The notes under the pieces: generated by a model | Seen by the model: the letters and a program-made list of their open reading frames with translations, nothing else | The model's database searches: none | What the model was told of the DNA's origin: nothing | Made by a program: the position numbers and the translations under genes | Shown: one piece after another, positions 24,110-33,661 of the stretch | How positions within the stretch are numbered: the first letter of the stretch is position 1 | Layout: each line of letters begins with the position of its first letter | From: Herbidospora solisilvae | GTDB taxonomy: Bacteria > Actinomycetota > Actinomycetes > Streptosporangiales > Streptosporangiaceae | DNA length: 64,000 bases | Assembly: GCF_009901565.1 (NCBI RefSeq) | Contig: NZ_WXEW01000011.1 | Coordinates: 124,001-188,000 of the forward strand | Direction of reading: 5' to 3'

Positions 24110-24540
24110 CCTCCGAGCTGACTACCCCAGAGGCGCTCTTCCCGCCAGGCAACCCGTTCCCGGCTGTCCCGCCTGGTCGTGGGTGACACCGAGGCAAGCG
24201 CCGTCCGCCTCGACCACGCGTATCCCGCGCTAAGCCGTTCCGCCCGCTGCCCGTCGCTCCGGTGATTTCACGGGCGGCTTCCACGATTGCTGCGCCCAGG
24301 GCCGCCCGGCCGCTCGGCGTCGGTGACCAACACGGCCAAATACAGCGAACCACGGACCCTTCCCGTCCCCACCGAGGTCCACCCCGCCGGAAAGATCCTC
24401 ATGGACGCCCACATCAAGCTACGCGCCGTCGGCTACCCGGCCCGCGGCGGCACCTGCGGCAAGATCTGGATCGGCTACCTCGGCGATCGTCTTCCGCACA
24501 CCAAACCAACGGAGAGGCCCTGATAGGCGTGCCTTTCTCC
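24110..24540. other. Gene-free stretch with a coding remnant
   Basis: No intact gene is supported here. A plus-strand frame ending at 24523 has a protein-like C-terminus (HIKLRAVGYPARGG and KIWIGYLGDRLPHT) but no credible start or upstream domain. It is probably the decayed 3' end of a lost gene. Nothing else is recognised. Confidence 0.4.
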
Positions 24541-25392
24541 TCAGGTGCGGCGTGCGGCCCAGACCGAACGCCTGGTGCGGACCGCGAGGTCGTCACGCCG
24601 CAGGAGGCTGTGCGGGCCGTCGACGTCGAGCAGCCGGTCGAGTGCGACCAGGTCGTCGGGGTCGAGCTCGGCCGCGACCGCACCACGAACGCGTCGCAGC
24701 ACACCGAGGGCATACTGGCCGATCGCCGCGTTGCCGGCGGCCGTGACGTCCACGTCGACGAGGAGCTCGCCCTCCACCGTGAACCCGGCGGCGGTGAGCA
24801 TCGGTCCCCAGTCGGCGCCGCGGTGGGGAAGGTGCCGGGCGTGGAGCCGGTCGCCCGCGGCGTGGAGACGGTCTTCCAGGCCCGGCCGGTCGGCGGGCGC
24901 GGTCGCGGGCAGAAAGCGGGGAAGTCCCGCCATCTCAACTACGACGCACAAGCCGCCGGGCGCGAGCAGGTCGTGGACGGAGCGCAGGGCGTGTCCGGGG
25001 TCGGCCATGTGGTGCATGGAGCCCGAGGCCCACACGAGGTCGGGGGTGCCGAGGTCAGGCCAGGTGGCGTCGTCGAGATTGGCGAGCACCGTGCGCACCT
25101 GCCCGTCCACCCCGCGGGCGCACGCCTTCTCGCCGAGCCGCCGCAGGTGACCGGGCGAGGCGTCGACGGCGGTGACATGCGCCTCGGGGAACTGGTCGAG
25201 GAGGGCGAACGTGCCGGCTCCGGTACCCGAGGCGAGGTCGACGAACCGGCGCGGGTCGCCGTGCAGGGGCAACCACCTGATGATGTCGGCGGTGTGCTCC
25301 GCCAGGACTTCCGCGTCCAGTTCGAGGATCTCCGCCTGCGCGCCGTCCGCGTCGTGGTGGTGATCCTGGTGCTGGGCATGCGTGTGCGTCAT
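24541..25392 (-). CDS. Class I SAM-dependent methyltransferase
   Basis: 283 residues. The N-terminus is His-rich (THTHAQHQDHHHDADG), which could bind metal. The SAM-binding motif I is FVDLASGTGAGTFALL, motif II is VTAVDASPGHL, then LANLDDATWPD, and motif IV is LVWASGSMHHMADP. The lid region is variable, and a methyltransferase-11/25 type is likely. It probably forms a unit with the XRE-cupin regulator 97 nt upstream on the same strand. Small-molecule O- or N-methylation is inferred; the substrate is unknown. Confidence 0.88.
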   Translation of the reverse strand: MTHTHAQHQDHHHDADGAQAEILELDAEVLAEHTADIIRWLPLHGDPRRFVDLASGTGAGTFALLDQFPEAHVTAVDASPGHLRRLGEKACARGVDGQVRTVLANLDDATWPDLGTPDLVWASGSMHHMADPGHALRSVHDLLAPGGLCVVVEMAGLPRFLPATAPADRPGLEDRLHAAGDRLHARHLPHRGADWGPMLTAAGFTVEGELLVDVDVTAAGNAAIGQYALGVLRRVRGAVAAELDPDDLVALDRLLDVDGPHSLLRRDDLAVRTRRSVWAARRT

Positions 25393-25489
25393 GCTGCGAC
25401 GATAGAAGTGCTATGCCTTATGTGCATATAGTCATGCGTACCGAGCAAGAAAGTGGACTCCCGCGATGCTGGGGAGGCAAGTGACGCCG

Positions 25490-26077
25490 TCATGAGCCGC
25501 TGTCCGCGGGGTCGTCGCTCTCGCGATGTCCACGACGGGCGTCCCGGTCGAAGACGAACATGACCTCGCACGGCCGGCCTTCCGCGCCGATGGCGTGCGG
25601 CATCATCGTCGGGAACTCGGCGGCACGATTGGTCTCGACGCGGAAGCGGCGGTCGCCGAGCAGCAGAATCGCGGTGCCGGACAACACGACAAGCCACTCC
25701 CTGCCGGGATGGGCGCGCATCTTGGCGGGACTGTCCGGCGGTGGCTCGGTGAACCGCCGGCGCGTGACGCTCATGGCCGGATCACCCTTCATCGGCCAGC
25801 TCAGGCCGTGGGCGCCGTGGTTCACCGGATTGATGACGACGTCATCCGCCGTGTTCTCGACCAGCTGATCGAGGGTGGTGTCCAAGGCGTGGGCCAGCGC
25901 GACGAGCTGGTCCAGCGCCAGGCGGCGCTGACCGTTCTCGATGCGGCTCAGCGATGACTGGCCCAGGTGGACGCGCTTGGCGAGTTCGTCCAGAGACAGG
26001 CCCTGCGCGACCCGCAGTGCCCGGATGCGCTTGCGTACGAGGCTCTCCAGCGCACCTTCTTCTTGCGTCATAGGCAA
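25490..26077 (-). CDS. XRE-family regulator with C-terminal cupin sensor
   Basis: 195 residues. The Cro/CI helix-turn-helix spans about 12-68 (LSLDELAKRVHLGQSSLSRIENGQ, core AKRVHLGQSSLSRIE). A cupin domain spans about 110-180 (HPGREWLVVLSGTAILLLGDRRF, core EWLVVLSG, and the TMMPHAIGA strand). This HTH-cupin layout is that of PuuR/SutR-like sensors of small metabolites. It lies upstream of the methyltransferase gene on the same strand and is its likely regulator. Start ATG at 26077; the Met two codons later is equally possible. Confidence 0.9.
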   Translation of the reverse strand: MPMTQEEGALESLVRKRIRALRVAQGLSLDELAKRVHLGQSSLSRIENGQRRLALDQLVALAHALDTTLDQLVENTADDVVINPVNHGAHGLSWPMKGDPAMSVTRRRFTEPPPDSPAKMRAHPGREWLVVLSGTAILLLGDRRFRVETNRAAEFPTMMPHAIGAEGRPCEVMFVFDRDARRGHRESDDPADSGS

Positions 26078-26261
26078 GATGTTATGTCACAGGCGCAAGT
26101 CATGCTTAGAGTCCTAGCAGCCGGTGCCGGAACGACCTCGGTCCCGCATGAGAGAAGGGAGATGCCAAGGCAAATTTCACGTACACGAACGACGCACTGA
26201 CCGGCGTGATCGGCGAAGGAACCGACTGAACGGAGCGCCGCTGCTCGCATGCCCTGGCCGC

Positions 26262-26640
26262 GTCGTCGGCGTGGACGGCAACAGCGAACTCGGCCCCCAC
26301 CTGCCCGCCATAGTCCGAACCTCTGCCGCGCCGTCTTCGTGGACGGCAATGGCGAACTCCGCATCAACGCCCCAGACCAGGCCGCCACGGCCCGACCCTC
26401 CGCCGCGTCGTCGTGGACGGCAACGGCGATCCCCGCAGCAACGCCCCGAGCTGGCCGCCACAGTCCGAACCTCCGCCGCACCGTCGTCCTGGACGGTAAC
26501 GGCGATCTCCGCAGCAACGCCTCCGACCCGGTTGCCACGAGCCCGAACCTCCGCTGTGCCGTCGTCGTGGACGGCAATGGCGATCTCGGCAGCCGGACCC
26601 GGTCGCCACAGTTCGATCGTCCGCCGCGGCCAGTGCCTCG
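26262..26640. repeat. Five-copy imperfect minisatellite before the MFS gene
   Basis: The core GTGGACGGCAA(C/T)GGCGA recurs at 26271, 26339, 26413, 26489 (CTGGACGGTAACGGCGA) and 26567, giving spacings of 68, 74, 76 and 78 nt. The rest of each unit is also related (gcaacgcc...gccac...cgaacctccgccg). Because three of the four spacings are not multiples of three, conservation is at DNA or RNA level and not in a single reading frame. No gene is supported in 26078-26724. The array lies directly upstream of the MFS exporter gene and could be regulatory or a decayed repeat. Confidence 0.75.
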
Positions 26641-26724
26641 GCGCCGCGCACGTCAACTCACTGCCTTCCGGCGTCCGGCCACCGCCTGGCGCCGTGATCT
26701 CCCATGCCCTTCTGAGAGGAACCG

Positions 26725-28314
26725 ATGAGCACCAACCACCCCGTACAGGGGGCCGCCACACCGGACGCGCGTCAGTTGCGCACCATCCTCGTCTCCGTGT
26801 CCATCTCGTTGATGGCCGTCGTCGCCTCGGTCTCGGGCCTCAACGTCGCGCAGACCCACATGGCCGTCGACTTCCAGGCCTCCCTGGGCACGGTCCTCTG
26901 GATCATCAACATCTACACCCTGACCCTGGCCGCCCTGCTGCTGCCGCTCGGCGCGATCGGTGACCGTCTGGGCCGCAAGCCCATGCTGACCGCCGGGCTC
27001 ACGTTGTTCGGCATCGCGAACGTGGTGGCGGCACTGTCCCCGACCGCGGAGGTCATGATCGCGGCCCGCGGGCTCAGCGGTGTCGGCGCCGCGATGATCA
27101 TGCCGATCACCCTGGCCGTCATCACCTCCACCTTCCCCGAGGAACGCCGCGCCAAGGCCATCGGAGTGTGGACGGCCGTCGCGGGAGGGGGCGGCATCCT
27201 GGGCATGTTCCTCTCCGCCGTCCTGGTCGACATCGCCGACTGGCGCTGGCTGTTCGCCCTGCCCACCACGCTGATCGTCGTGGCGCTCGTGATGACGGTG
27301 AAGTCGGTGCCCAACTCCCGCGAACGCTCGGCCCACCCCTTCGACACCATCGGTACGCTGCTATCCACCATCGCCGTAGTCGGCCTCATCTTCGTGCTGC
27401 AAGAGGGCCCCGAACGCGGCTGGACCGCACCGGAGACGTCGACCAGCCTCGCCGTCGGCATCGTCGCCGGCATCGCGTTCGTGGTGTGGGAACTGCGCCG
27501 CCGCGACGCCTCCCTGCTGGACGTGCGCCTGTTCCGGGAACGCGGCCTGGCGGGCGGCTCGCTCACGTTGCTCGTGGTCTTCGGCGTCCAGGCAGGCATC
27601 GGCGTGGTGCTGTTCCCGTTCTTCCAGGCCGTGCTCGGGTGGTCGGGCCTGGTGTCGACGGCGGCCCTGATGCCCATGGCGATCTCGATGATGCTCGCCT
27701 CCGGCCTGGCGGCCAAACTGGCCGACCGCATCGGCGCCCGCGCGACCATGACCACCGGCGTCATGCTGGCCGGCGTCGGGCTGGTGTTCATGGGGCTATT
27801 CGTCTCGGTGGAGGGCGGCTACATGTCGATCCTGCCGGGGCTGGTCGCCATGGGGCTTGGCATGGGCCTGTCGATGACGCCGTCCACCGAGGCCATCACC
27901 AGCTCCTTGCCGCAGGAAAAACAGGGGGTCGCCTCCGCGCTCAACGACATCACTCGCGAACTTGGCACAGCCCTGGGTGTCGCCCTGCTGGGAGCGCTCT
28001 TGTCCGCCGGCTACCGCGGTGCGATCGACGGCAAGTTGTCCGGTGTGCCCTGGGATGCTGCGGACGTCGCCAGGGAAGGGGTTGCCAACGCCGTCGAGGT
28101 GTCGGGTAGCGCCGGCCCGCACGCGGCACAGATCGTCCAGGCGGCTCGCGAGTCCTTTGTAGACGGATGGCAGCAGGCCATGTGGGCGGGAGCGGCCGTC
28201 ATGGTGGTGTTGTCTGTCTACCTTGTCGTGCGAGGTCCGGGGAACCGGGGGCGCTCCGTGGTAGACGGTGCGGACAGTGGTTCCAGGTCGAGCCGGGTCG
28301 AATCAGCTCTGTGA
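26725..28314 (+). CDS. MFS drug/H+ antiporter, DHA2 (14-TM) type
   Basis: 529 residues with 14 hydrophobic helices. Motif A GAIGDRLGRKPML follows TM2, TM4 has the MIAARGLSGVGAAMIMP stretch, and motif C-like glycines occur in TM5 (GGGGILGMFLSAVLVD), as in QacA/SmvA exporters. It is expected to expel cationic or lipophilic drugs using the proton gradient. AGAGGAACCG precedes the ATG. No TetR repressor is adjacent; the upstream minisatellite may affect expression. The gene ends 79 nt before the left end of the integrative element. Confidence 0.93.
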   Translation: MSTNHPVQGAATPDARQLRTILVSVSISLMAVVASVSGLNVAQTHMAVDFQASLGTVLWIINIYTLTLAALLLPLGAIGDRLGRKPMLTAGLTLFGIANVVAALSPTAEVMIAARGLSGVGAAMIMPITLAVITSTFPEERRAKAIGVWTAVAGGGGILGMFLSAVLVDIADWRWLFALPTTLIVVALVMTVKSVPNSRERSAHPFDTIGTLLSTIAVVGLIFVLQEGPERGWTAPETSTSLAVGIVAGIAFVVWELRRRDASLLDVRLFRERGLAGGSLTLLVVFGVQAGIGVVLFPFFQAVLGWSGLVSTAALMPMAISMMLASGLAAKLADRIGARATMTTGVMLAGVGLVFMGLFVSVEGGYMSILPGLVAMGLGMGLSMTPSTEAITSSLPQEKQGVASALNDITRELGTALGVALLGALLSAGYRGAIDGKLSGVPWDAADVAREGVANAVEVSGSAGPHAAQIVQAARESFVDGWQQAMWAGAAVMVVLSVYLVVRGPGNRGRSVVDGADSGSRSSRVESAL

Positions 28315-28393
28315 CAGGGGGTTCCACCGCTGTTCTGCAGTCCGCGAACGAGTGCTCGCGCAGTGCTGGCTGGCGGAATGGTTGGCCCGGTGG

Positions 28394-28436
28394 GTGCCCC
28401 CGGTAGGAATCGAACCTACGACACCAGGTTTAGGAA
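28394..28436. repeat. attL: displaced 3' half of tRNA-Arg (43-bp direct repeat)
   Basis: 43 bp are identical to 43843-43885. The sequence covers the tRNA 3' end, T arm and anticodon loop on the minus strand, but diverges 5' of the anticodon loop, so this copy is not a functional tRNA. It is the original chromosomal 3' end left behind when the element integrated. Confidence 0.92.
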
Positions 28437-28780
28437 GCTGCTAGCTCTATTGAGGTGCGTATGCCGCTGGCCTGATCCAATGCGCCGCTTAGCGACAGCC
28501 CAAACTTGATCATTCCGTATCTGCTCCGGATCTTGCGACGGCAGTACTTGCCTGTAGTGGCGGTGAGTATGGCCAATGATGATGTGCTGATCAAGGCTTT
28601 GACCCGTTAGGGCGTCTTCGTTGGATCCCTTTGCCTATGGTCGTTTCTTCATGTGATATGCCCTGATTATTCCTGGTCTCTTTGTGTTTCCCTGTGATTG
28701 CCAACCTTCGAAGGGAGTGCTGGCCGGCAAGACCTGAGCATCGTAAGCAGTGTGGTGGCGGTTTTACCCTGTTTGCACGA
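28437..28780. other. Left-end spacer of the AICE, no gene seen
   Basis: 344 nt between attL and the restriction-modification gene, richer in A/T than the flanking chromosome. I find no supported gene and no clear terminator or repeat. It holds only very short frames. Confidence 0.5.
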
Positions 28781-31700
28781 TTACTCCAGGAAATCCAGCG
28801 GCGGGAGACTGTCCACGATTTTTATCGTCTTCAAGCTGACTGTCACTATCCTCTTAAGAAGGTCGATGATGTAGCGCGGATCGTCGGACCAATCGTTGGG
28901 ATCATTGGTGATACCAGACGCCTTGTCGATTTTCAATTGATACCGGTCGATGATCCACTCAATTGCGGAGCGAGCACCAAGTTGGTAACGGTACGCCTCC
29001 TCTGGGATGTTGGTGAGGGTAACGCGACTGTTGTAAATGATGGTCGAGCGGTCCGACACACCCTTTACCTTTGGAATCTTCATCTTCGCGACGCGATATA
29101 GCTCGCGGGGAGTGATTTCTGCCGCGTTTCCTGACACTGTCTCGACGATGCCCTTATATGGCTCGGCCCGCTCGTAGCCGATGTGTAGGTCAGCTAGTTT
29201 GCGACCCGCATCGACGTAAGCTTGGAAGTCGCGGACCTTGGGAATGCGTGGAAGGGTCTTCTTGAGGTCTGCGGCGAAGCGGTCGCAGTACTCGGAGGAG
29301 TGGAGGAGTCCGTAGGTGTAGTAAAAGATGTCGTCCTTGGTGATCGTGGAGTCGGTGTACGCCTCGCGAAAATTCCGGAGAGCGGCATCTGTGATGTTGT
29401 CAACCCGCTCGTACCCACCGTCGCCCTCAGCCTCAGCAAAAAGATCGTCTCCCTTGCCAAGCTCACGGTACGTGTAGCGGGCAAAGTGAGGGCCGACGCT
29501 CTTTGTTCCGACCGCATGCAGGTCCGGGACAGCGTCGGTAGCCAGTACCGAGAACGGCTCATCAGAGCCCGTACCTGTGATGTAAAAGCCGATGTTCTCC
29601 GCCTCTGACGTGGGGAACAGTCGCCCAAGCAGGTAGACCATGTCGTTCAGCCGTGCATCGAAGACAACGTGCTGCTTGGTGAAGGGTCGGTATGCGGATA
29701 CGAAGAGCCGTTGTTTTTCGAAGACGTAGGTCGTACCCTTCGCGACGTTGGCCTTGTCAGCGCGGTTCCAACTGATCTTTTTCGGGTCGAAGTCGATGAA
29801 CCTCTCGGCGTCCGCTGCCTGCGGCCCGTTGACGCCTTGCGCTCGGCAATGCTCCGCGAACCCAGCCACTTGTTTGTTATAGAAGGCGACCATGGACTTC
29901 ATATTCTCGATTAGGCGCTGCTGGGAGAAGTTATAGGCCCATGGATCACGTCCGGTCTTGAGCCCGCCGGAATGTAGCTCGAATATTGCGCTCGTACGTA
30001 GCGCCTTGTCTTTCTCGCCAATCGCTTGGAAGGCCGCGAACCGCTCGTCCCGCTGGTTGATCCAATCGCCTTCGGCGTTTGGGGTGATCTTCTGCCAGTC
30101 CACCGTGTCCAGGCTCTGGGCGCCCAGGATGCGGAGTTTCTCTTCGCGGCGAAGATAGTCGCCAATATCCCGGTAGTGCAATTTGCATCCAGTGCCCCCG
30201 GAGTTCTCGCCGCCCTTGACGAGGATCAGGATGGCCACAGTATTACGGCTGCCTGCACCGAAGATCTTGTCCCCTTCCTTGCGGGACAGTTCCCCCGAGG
30301 TACGCTGGTTACCACGCAGGTTGTAGCAGTAAATTGCATCGAACTCGTCGACCAGCGACATGCGCAGACCATCGGCAGTGTTCCCGTCAATGTAGCCGCC
30401 GTTAGAGACATACGCGACGATACCCTCGTCCTTGATTCGGTCTGACGCCCAGCGGATTGCCCGGATGTAGGAGTCATACAGCGAGTTCTTATTGGTGGCC
30501 GTGGAGCGCGCGACGTATGTGCTCTTGATGCGCTCGTCCAGCACCTCGTACTTGAGGTTCTGGTTGTCGTCGTTCTGGCTGTCCTGACCTACAGAGTAGG
30601 GCGGGTTACCGATGACGACAGTAATCTTCTGCTTCTGTTGCTTTTTCGCGCGCTCGCTGTTGCCTTCCATTACCTCCATCCCCTCGAAGGTGGCGGTGCC
30701 CTCGGCGAGTTGGAAGGTATCGGTGAGGACGATGCCTTCAAAAGGTTGGTAATCGCCACCGTTGAGATCGTGGAAGGCGGCCTCAATGTTGATGGCAGCG
30801 ATGTAGTAGGCGAGCAGCACGACTTCGTTGGCGTGTAGCTCGCTCGTGTACTTGCGCAGCAGATCCTTCGGCTTGATCAGCCCCGATTGGAGCAAGCGCA
30901 CGGGGAAGGTGCCGGTGCCAACGAATGGGTCGATGATCTGAACACCCTGGTCGGTCAGCGAGCGTCCGAAGTACTTGATCAGAGCTTGCTCAGCGGAACG
31001 GATGATGAAGTCGACGACCTCGATCGGCGTGTAGACGATGCCGAGTGCGTCGGCGGTCTTGGGTAGGGCGGTCTTGAAGAACTTGTCATACAGCTCGACA
31101 ATGACGCGCTGCCGGCCCTCATGGTTGTCGATGCCCTCGGCGCGCACCCGCACCGAGTTATAGAAGCCCTCCAAGGTCTTGGCCTCGGCATCCAATCCTT
31201 GGTCGTCGAGGATGTCGAGCATCCGTTGCATTGCCTTGGAGACAGGGTTGTGGTCGGTGAAGCGGTAGTTCTTGAACAGGGCGTCGAAGACAGGCTTTGT
31301 GACGATGTGCTGAGCGAGCATATCGACGGCATCGGCCTCGCTGACCCTAGGGTTTAAATTCGACCGCAGTTCGTTCACAAACTCTTCGAGGGCCGCCCGC
31401 TTCTCGCGGGAGATGAGCGCCGCCTTGATACGCGTGACATGGCGGTCGGCGATCTGGGCAATATCCTTGGCCCAGTCCTCCCAGTAGTGGCGCTCGCCTA
31501 CCTTGACGACGATGCGGGCATAGATGGCATCCCGCCAGTCGCTGACGTTAAAGAGAGTCTCCTGGATGTGCTGGGCGCTCTCGGCTTCCTTGTCCTTGGC
31601 GGCCTTCGCGCTGTTGTCGGTGCTGGAGCCGTCCTTATCGCCGATTGACTCGTCGCCAGGACCGATATTGCCGATGCCGATCTTGTTGTCGGGCTTCTTT

Positions 31701-33661
31701 TTGTTCAGCTCGATTTGGTTCACGGTGGCGTCGAAGCGGTCGTCATGGGCGCGGAGGGCCTGGAGGACCTGCCAGACCGTCTTGAAGCGCTGGTTGTCGG
31801 CAAGGGCCTTTTCTGGTGCCATCCCGGCGGGGACGGCGACGGGGAGGATGATGTATCCGTAGTTCTTGCCAGGGGCGAGGCGCATCACGCGGCCTACGGA
31901 CTGCACGACATCGACCACAGAGTTGCGGGGGTGCAGGAAGAGGACCGCATCCAGGCTTGGGACGTCGACACCCTCGGACAGACAGCGGGCATTAGACAGG
32001 ATTCGTGCCTTGGCAGGGCCGGGGTCCTGCTTGAGCCAGTCCAGCAATTGATTGCGCCGCAGCGTGTTGAACGTTCCGTCGACATGGTCGACCTCGCAGT
32101 GCAGCACTCCATCATCGGCAGCGTCGTAAGCGTCGACCACCTCATTGAACCTGGCGGTGATCGTCTTTGAGTCCGCGATCGAGCGGGCAAAGGCCACTGC
32201 CCGCTTCATCGGCGCCTCGTCCTTGGCGAAACCGGAACCGTCGGCGAAGGTACCCGTGCGTTTGGCTAGGGCATTCCAGCAGCCGATGATCTTGGCAGCG
32301 TCGCCCAGGTTCAGTTCCGACCCGCCGCCTGCCAAGCCGTCTTGGAGCGTCTTGGCGACCACGCCCTCGTCGATGGTAAGGATTAGGACCTTATAGTCGG
32401 TGAGCAGTCCCTGCTCTACTGCCTTGCCAAAGCCGAGGTGATGGAACTGCGGGCCGTACAATTGCTCGTTGTCCATCGAGACAAGGAGCGCTTCCGCTTT
32501 CGCCGCGTCGGCTTTGACCTCCTCCTTGTAAATGCGCGGAGTGGCCGTCATGTAGAGCCGGCGATCCGCGCCAAGGTAAGCATCATCATGAACCCGGACG
32601 AAGGACGACTCGTCATGACCGGACAGTGTGACCCCGGTGGTTCGGTGGGCCTCATCGCAGAGGATTAGGTCGAAGCGGGGCAGACCATTTCTCTGAGCCT
32701 CCGAAATCGTGGCGATGGACTGATAGGTGGAGAAGACCACGCTCAGGCCTGGAGTCGCTGCCACACTGGCCATTTGCTGGATCAAGCGGTCCGGGTCGGT
32801 GGTCGCGGGAAGGGCCAGGTCGTGGATGGCCATGTCCTTGTCATCGCCGGTCGCCTGGTGCTTACTGACTTTCGTGTCTGAGCACACGGCGAAGGCTCGT
32901 AGCGTCACCTCCGCCTCATATGACCACTCGCGCAGGGCCTGGGAGAGCAGGGCGATTGAGGGTACCAAGAACAAAACGTTCGTGTGCTCCCCCGCCCCGG
33001 ACAAGACACGTTCCTTCTGTACTCGCTCGGCGATTTTCAGGCTGGTGTAGGTCTTACCAGTACCGCAAGCCATGATCAGCTTGCCTCTGTTGTGCTCAGC
33101 GAAGCCCTTGAAGACGTCTTGGATAGCCTCACGCTGGTGCTTGCGAGGCAATTTCTTGGCTTTCAGACTCATCTCGATGTGTTCATCGATAGCCGCACCG
33201 AGATGCCACTCAACCGGACTATTCGCGATGTCGGCCAGACCGAGTCGGGTTACCGGGATCTGCTGGTCGTTGAGGGCCTCCTCAGCGTGATCGGTCCACT
33301 TTTCAGTTGTTGAGATGATCATGCGGCGGGTGAACCCACCCTTGCCGGAGGCTGTGAAGAAGGAGTCGATGTCAGCTTTGCTGATGGTGTGCTGGGGCTC
33401 GTAGAACTTGCATTGGATGGCGCAGAAGCCGCCGGTCTCCCGATCTTGGGCAACCAGGTCGATGCCGGTGTCCCGCATGTCGTGCTCGGCTCCCGGCCAG
33501 TCCCCCCACATCCACACGCGGGTGAACTGCTCTGTCCACTGTGGGTCGGTGCTGAGGTACTGGACCATCAGCTCCTCGAAGCGAGTGCCGCGATCACGGT
33601 TAACGTCGGAGCTGTCGCGGATGGTCTGGATGACGTCATGCACCGTCACGGCTGCGGCCAC
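28781..33661 (-). CDS. Type ISP restriction-modification enzyme (single-chain nuclease-helicase-methyltransferase)
   Basis: About 1626 residues. The order is that of LlaGI/LlaBIII-type enzymes. An Mrr-like nuclease is at the N-terminus (acidic residue in GIDLVAQD, about 68, and AIQCKFY with K85). An SF2 translocase follows with Walker A MACGTGKT (about 200), DEAH in LCDEAHRTTG (about 335), and YMTATPRIY. A helical spacer leads to an N6-adenine methyltransferase with SAM motif DPFVGTGTFPVRLL (about 910) and catalytic NPPY (about 1013). A target recognition domain forms the last 400 residues. It methylates one strand of an asymmetric site, and cleaves foreign DNA after translocation and collision. 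The GTG at 33661 has GAGG 5 nt upstream; an in-frame ATG lies 72 nt earlier. Base composition is less GC-rich than in neighbours. Confidence 0.92.
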   Translation of the reverse strand: MAAAVTVHDVIQTIRDSSDVNRDRGTRFEELMVQYLSTDPQWTEQFTRVWMWGDWPGAEHDMRDTGIDLVAQDRETGGFCAIQCKFYEPQHTISKADIDSFFTASGKGGFTRRMIISTTEKWTDHAEEALNDQQIPVTRLGLADIANSPVEWHLGAAIDEHIEMSLKAKKLPRKHQREAIQDVFKGFAEHNRGKLIMACGTGKTYTSLKIAERVQKERVLSGAGEHTNVLFLVPSIALLSQALREWSYEAEVTLRAFAVCSDTKVSKHQATGDDKDMAIHDLALPATTDPDRLIQQMASVAATPGLSVVFSTYQSIATISEAQRNGLPRFDLILCDEAHRTTGVTLSGHDESSFVRVHDDAYLGADRRLYMTATPRIYKEEVKADAAKAEALLVSMDNEQLYGPQFHHLGFGKAVEQGLLTDYKVLILTIDEGVVAKTLQDGLAGGGSELNLGDAAKIIGCWNALAKRTGTFADGSGFAKDEAPMKRAVAFARSIADSKTITARFNEVVDAYDAADDGVLHCEVDHVDGTFNTLRRNQLLDWLKQDPGPAKARILSNARCLSEGVDVPSLDAVLFLHPRNSVVDVVQSVGRVMRLAPGKNYGYIILPVAVPAGMAPEKALADNQRFKTVWQVLQALRAHDDRFDATVNQIELNKKKPDNKIGIGNIGPGDESIGDKDGSSTDNSAKAAKDKEAESAQHIQETLFNVSDWRDAIYARIVVKVGERHYWEDWAKDIAQIADRHVTRIKAALISREKRAALEEFVNELRSNLNPRVSEADAVDMLAQHIVTKPVFDALFKNYRFTDHNPVSKAMQRMLDILDDQGLDAEAKTLEGFYNSVRVRAEGIDNHEGRQRVIVELYDKFFKTALPKTADALGIVYTPIEVVDFIIRSAEQALIKYFGRSLTDQGVQIIDPFVGTGTFPVRLLQSGLIKPKDLLRKYTSELHANEVVLLAYYIAAINIEAAFHDLNGGDYQPFEGIVLTDTFQLAEGTATFEGMEVMEGNSERAKKQQKQKITVVIGNPPYSVGQDSQNDDNQNLKYEVLDERIKSTYVARSTATNKNSLYDSYIRAIRWASDRIKDEGIVAYVSNGGYIDGNTADGLRMSLVDEFDAIYCYNLRGNQRTSGELSRKEGDKIFGAGSRNTVAILILVKGGENSGGTGCKLHYRDIGDYLRREEKLRILGAQSLDTVDWQKITPNAEGDWINQRDERFAAFQAIGEKDKALRTSAIFELHSGGLKTGRDPWAYNFSQQRLIENMKSMVAFYNKQVAGFAEHCRAQGVNGPQAADAERFIDFDPKKISWNRADKANVAKGTTYVFEKQRLFVSAYRPFTKQHVVFDARLNDMVYLLGRLFPTSEAENIGFYITGTGSDEPFSVLATDAVPDLHAVGTKSVGPHFARYTYRELGKGDDLFAEAEGDGGYERVDNITDAALRNFREAYTDSTITKDDIFYYTYGLLHSSEYCDRFAADLKKTLPRIPKVRDFQAYVDAGRKLADLHIGYERAEPYKGIVETVSGNAAEITPRELYRVAKMKIPKVKGVSDRSTIIYNSRVTLTNIPEEAYRYQLGARSAIEWIIDRYQLKIDKASGITNDPNDWSDDPRYIIDLLKRIVTVSLKTIKIVDSLPPLDFLE

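Noticed and set aside
26262-26640. Array considered as a CRISPR
   Set aside because: Units are imperfect throughout, the conserved part is only about 17 bp, spacing drifts from 68 to 78 nt, the intervening parts are related to each other, and no cas gene is near.
26177-26761. Minus-strand 194-codon frame across the minisatellite with repeated DDG(T/A)AEVR-like blocks
   Set aside because: Repeat spacings break the frame, there is no ribosome binding site, and the C-terminal part is Arg/Ser low complexity.
28437-28780. Possible insertion-sequence remnant next to attL
   Set aside because: No transposase fragment or inverted repeat could be identified; only very short frames occur.
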